The notes under the pieces were generated by a model. That model did not search any database. It was not told the DNA's origin and worked only from the letters and a program-made list of their open reading frames with translations. A program made the translations under genes and the position numbers. Positions 62,918 to 64,000 of a DNA stretch of 64,000 nucleotides are shown piece after piece. The stretch comes from Salivita marina (GTDB lineage Bacteria; Pseudomonadota; Gammaproteobacteria; Pseudomonadales; Azotimanducaceae): positions 558,001 through 622,000 of the forward strand of contig JAYQNS010000004.1 in NCBI GenBank assembly GCA_038144425.1, in the 5' to 3' direction. Within the stretch, counting starts at the first letter, position 1. Each line of letters opens with the position of its first letter.

Positions 62918-63213
62918 TGGATCAGAACCCGGGACAAAGCGTCGCCGTAGCGCTGAAGTGGGAGGGCACTCGGGAGCGGGCCCCGGAGGTGGTCGCCAGC
63001 GGCCGGGCCGCCATCGCCGAGGAAATTCTCCGCCGCGCCGATGCCGCCGGCGTGCCGCTTTATCCCGACTCGGAGCTTGCCCCTTTGCTGGCCCTGGTTC
63101 CCCCCACCCACGAGGTGCCCCCGGCCCTCTTCCGCGCGGTTGCCGAGGTACTGGCCTTTACCTACTGGACCCTGGGCAAGCACCCGAAGGACGGAGATTC
63201 GGAAGACGCCTAA
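62914..63213 (+). CDS. FlhB C-terminal domain homologue (FlhX/FlhB2-like)
   Basis: The 99-residue protein matches only the cytoplasmic tail of FlhB: VAVALKWEGTR, APEVVASGRAAIAEEILRRA, GVPLYPDSELAPLLALV and LFRAVAEVLAFTYW. The membrane domain and NPTH self-cleavage motif are absent, as in the FlhX-type proteins that can stand in for the cleaved FlhB tail. It overlaps the FliK-like gene by 4 bp. Confidence 0.88.
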   Translation: MMDQNPGQSVAVALKWEGTRERAPEVVASGRAAIAEEILRRADAAGVPLYPDSELAPLLALVPPTHEVPPALFRAVAEVLAFTYWTLGKHPKDGDSEDA

Positions 63214-63285
63214 GCACCCTCGGACAGCTGCAGGGCCCCGGGGACTGTGGCACCCTACGGTTCGTTGCTTTGGCGGGGACTGTCC

Positions 63286-64000
63286 ATGACCGCACGGCGC
63301 CTGCCCTACCCCCTTTCTCGAGCCCGAGCTTTGCCCTGCTCGGCCCTCGTTATCTGGGGTCTCCTGCTAGCCAGCCTCAGCGCTCGCGCCACCGTCCCCC
63401 TTCCCCCGGCAGCGGACTACTACGAGCGTGCCGTAAACGCTGCCCAGGCCGGTGCCGCCCTGCAGGGACGGCTCGCCCTCGAGCCCCTACTCCATCGACC
63501 CCGCCTCCCCCGGGAGCAGCGCGCCTTCGCCTATTTCCTCCGGGGCCTTTTGTTTTACCGGGATCAGCTATTTGTCTCTGCGGCCCAGGACTACCAACGC
63601 GCGCTCGAGTTCGACCCGAGCCACGCGCCGGCCCAGAACGCCCTGGCTTGGCTTACCCTGAAGGGCCTTGGGGTTGCGCCTAATCCTCGCCGGGCTCGCC
63701 ACCTTTATACTCAAGCGGCTCACCAGGGCCATCTCGAGGCGTTGTTCAACGGCGCCGTACTGAAGGAGCAAGGGCTCGGGGGACCGGTGGATGTTCCCGG
63801 CGCCCTAGCCTTTTATCGCGAGGCCGCGGTGCAGGGCCATGAAGCCTCGCTGCTTCGCGCAGGCGAGCTCCTGGTTCAGGGGCAGGCTCCGGAGTCCCTC
63901 GCCGCACCCATCAAAGCGCTCCTGACCACCGCAGCGGAAGCCAACCTGGGAGAAGCCGCCCAGCTGCTCGCCATCCTGTGGGCGCCCCGCGACGAAGAGC
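63286..64000 (+). CDS. Sel1/TPR-repeat protein, N-terminal part (runs off window)
   Basis: The open frame has 238 codons and no stop before the window end. It starts with a signal-like segment (SALVIWGLLLASLSARA). A TPR-like unit (FLRGLLFYRDQLFVSAAQDY) and Sel1-type repeats follow (NALAWLTLKGLGVAPNPRRA, ARHLYTQAAHQGHLEALFNG, LAFYREAAVQGHEASLLRAG). Such proteins scaffold envelope or motility complexes. The ATG at 63286 is 72 bp after the FlhB-tail gene, so it may share its promoter. Function is unknown. Confidence 0.78.
   Translation, partial: MTARRLPYPLSRARALPCSALVIWGLLLASLSARATVPLPPAADYYERAVNAAQAGAALQGRLALEPLLHRPRLPREQRAFAYFLRGLLFYRDQLFVSAAQDYQRALEFDPSHAPAQNALAWLTLKGLGVAPNPRRARHLYTQAAHQGHLEALFNGAVLKEQGLGGPVDVPGALAFYREAAVQGHEASLLRAGELLVQGQAPESLAAPIKALLTTAAEANLGEAAQLLAILWAPRDEE

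Overview
The window is chromosomal DNA from a high-GC gammaproteobacterium. Four things point there. The first is the order metY-rimP-nusA-infB-rbfA-truB-rpsO-pnp. The second is leuU-secG-tpiA-glmM-folP-ftsH-rlmE with a divergent yhbY. The third is greA-carB-carA-dapB-dnaJ-dnaK-grpE. The fourth is recN-bamE-ratB-ratA-smpB-ssrA with the tmRNA tag ANDDNYALAA. HrcA next to grpE, a large EEVVVTG-type TonB receptor and the marine-style accessory genes suggest a relative of the Halieaceae/OM60 group. That placement is inference. No rRNA, insertion sequence, prophage or CRISPR array was seen.

Layout. 1-2460 holds the end of a gamma-glutamyltranspeptidase, a YkvI-like membrane protein and an acetyltransferase. 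2522-29755, almost all on the minus strand, is the housekeeping core: RNA processing and translation, two tRNAs, protein export, cell-wall and folate synthesis, FtsH, carbamoyl phosphate, lysine/DAP synthesis and the DnaK chaperone set. 29900-35754 holds recN, bamE, ratA/ratB, a sodium symporter, smpB, tmRNA and a PNPOx-like gene. 35793-37351 holds small membrane proteins. 37413-48189 is a guanidine/urea-carboxylase nitrogen cluster. One arm is a Rieske oxygenase plus allophanate hydrolase. The divergent arm is an ABC importer, two DUF1989 carboxyguanidine-deiminase-type subunits and a biotin carboxylase. 48210-60611 is accessory: lipoprotein, sterol-desaturase-like protein, TonB receptor, methyltransferase, Baeyer-Villiger monooxygenase, carboxylesterase, MFS transporter and an HpaB-type flavin monooxygenase. 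60741-64000 holds an M48 lipoprotein protease, a FliK-like/FlhB-tail-like flagellar pair and a truncated Sel1-repeat protein.

Regulation readable from the DNA. Three sigma-32 promoters with the same 15-bp spacing precede ftsH, grpE and dnaK. A sigma-54 (-24/-12) promoter precedes the guanidine importer operon. A sigma-28 promoter precedes the FliK-like gene. A TetR operator overlaps the start of the regulator that is coupled to dapB. HrcA is encoded, but no CIRCE operator was found around the chaperone genes.

Four genes are interrupted: recN (one G missing), a PNPOx-family gene (one G missing), an MFS transporter (one A extra) and a methyltransferase (Trp codon to TGA). Three are single-base length changes in short homopolymers, so sequence error must be excluded before calling them pseudogenes. 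The most promising biology is the guanidine cluster, because its oxygenase has no role in the known pathway.
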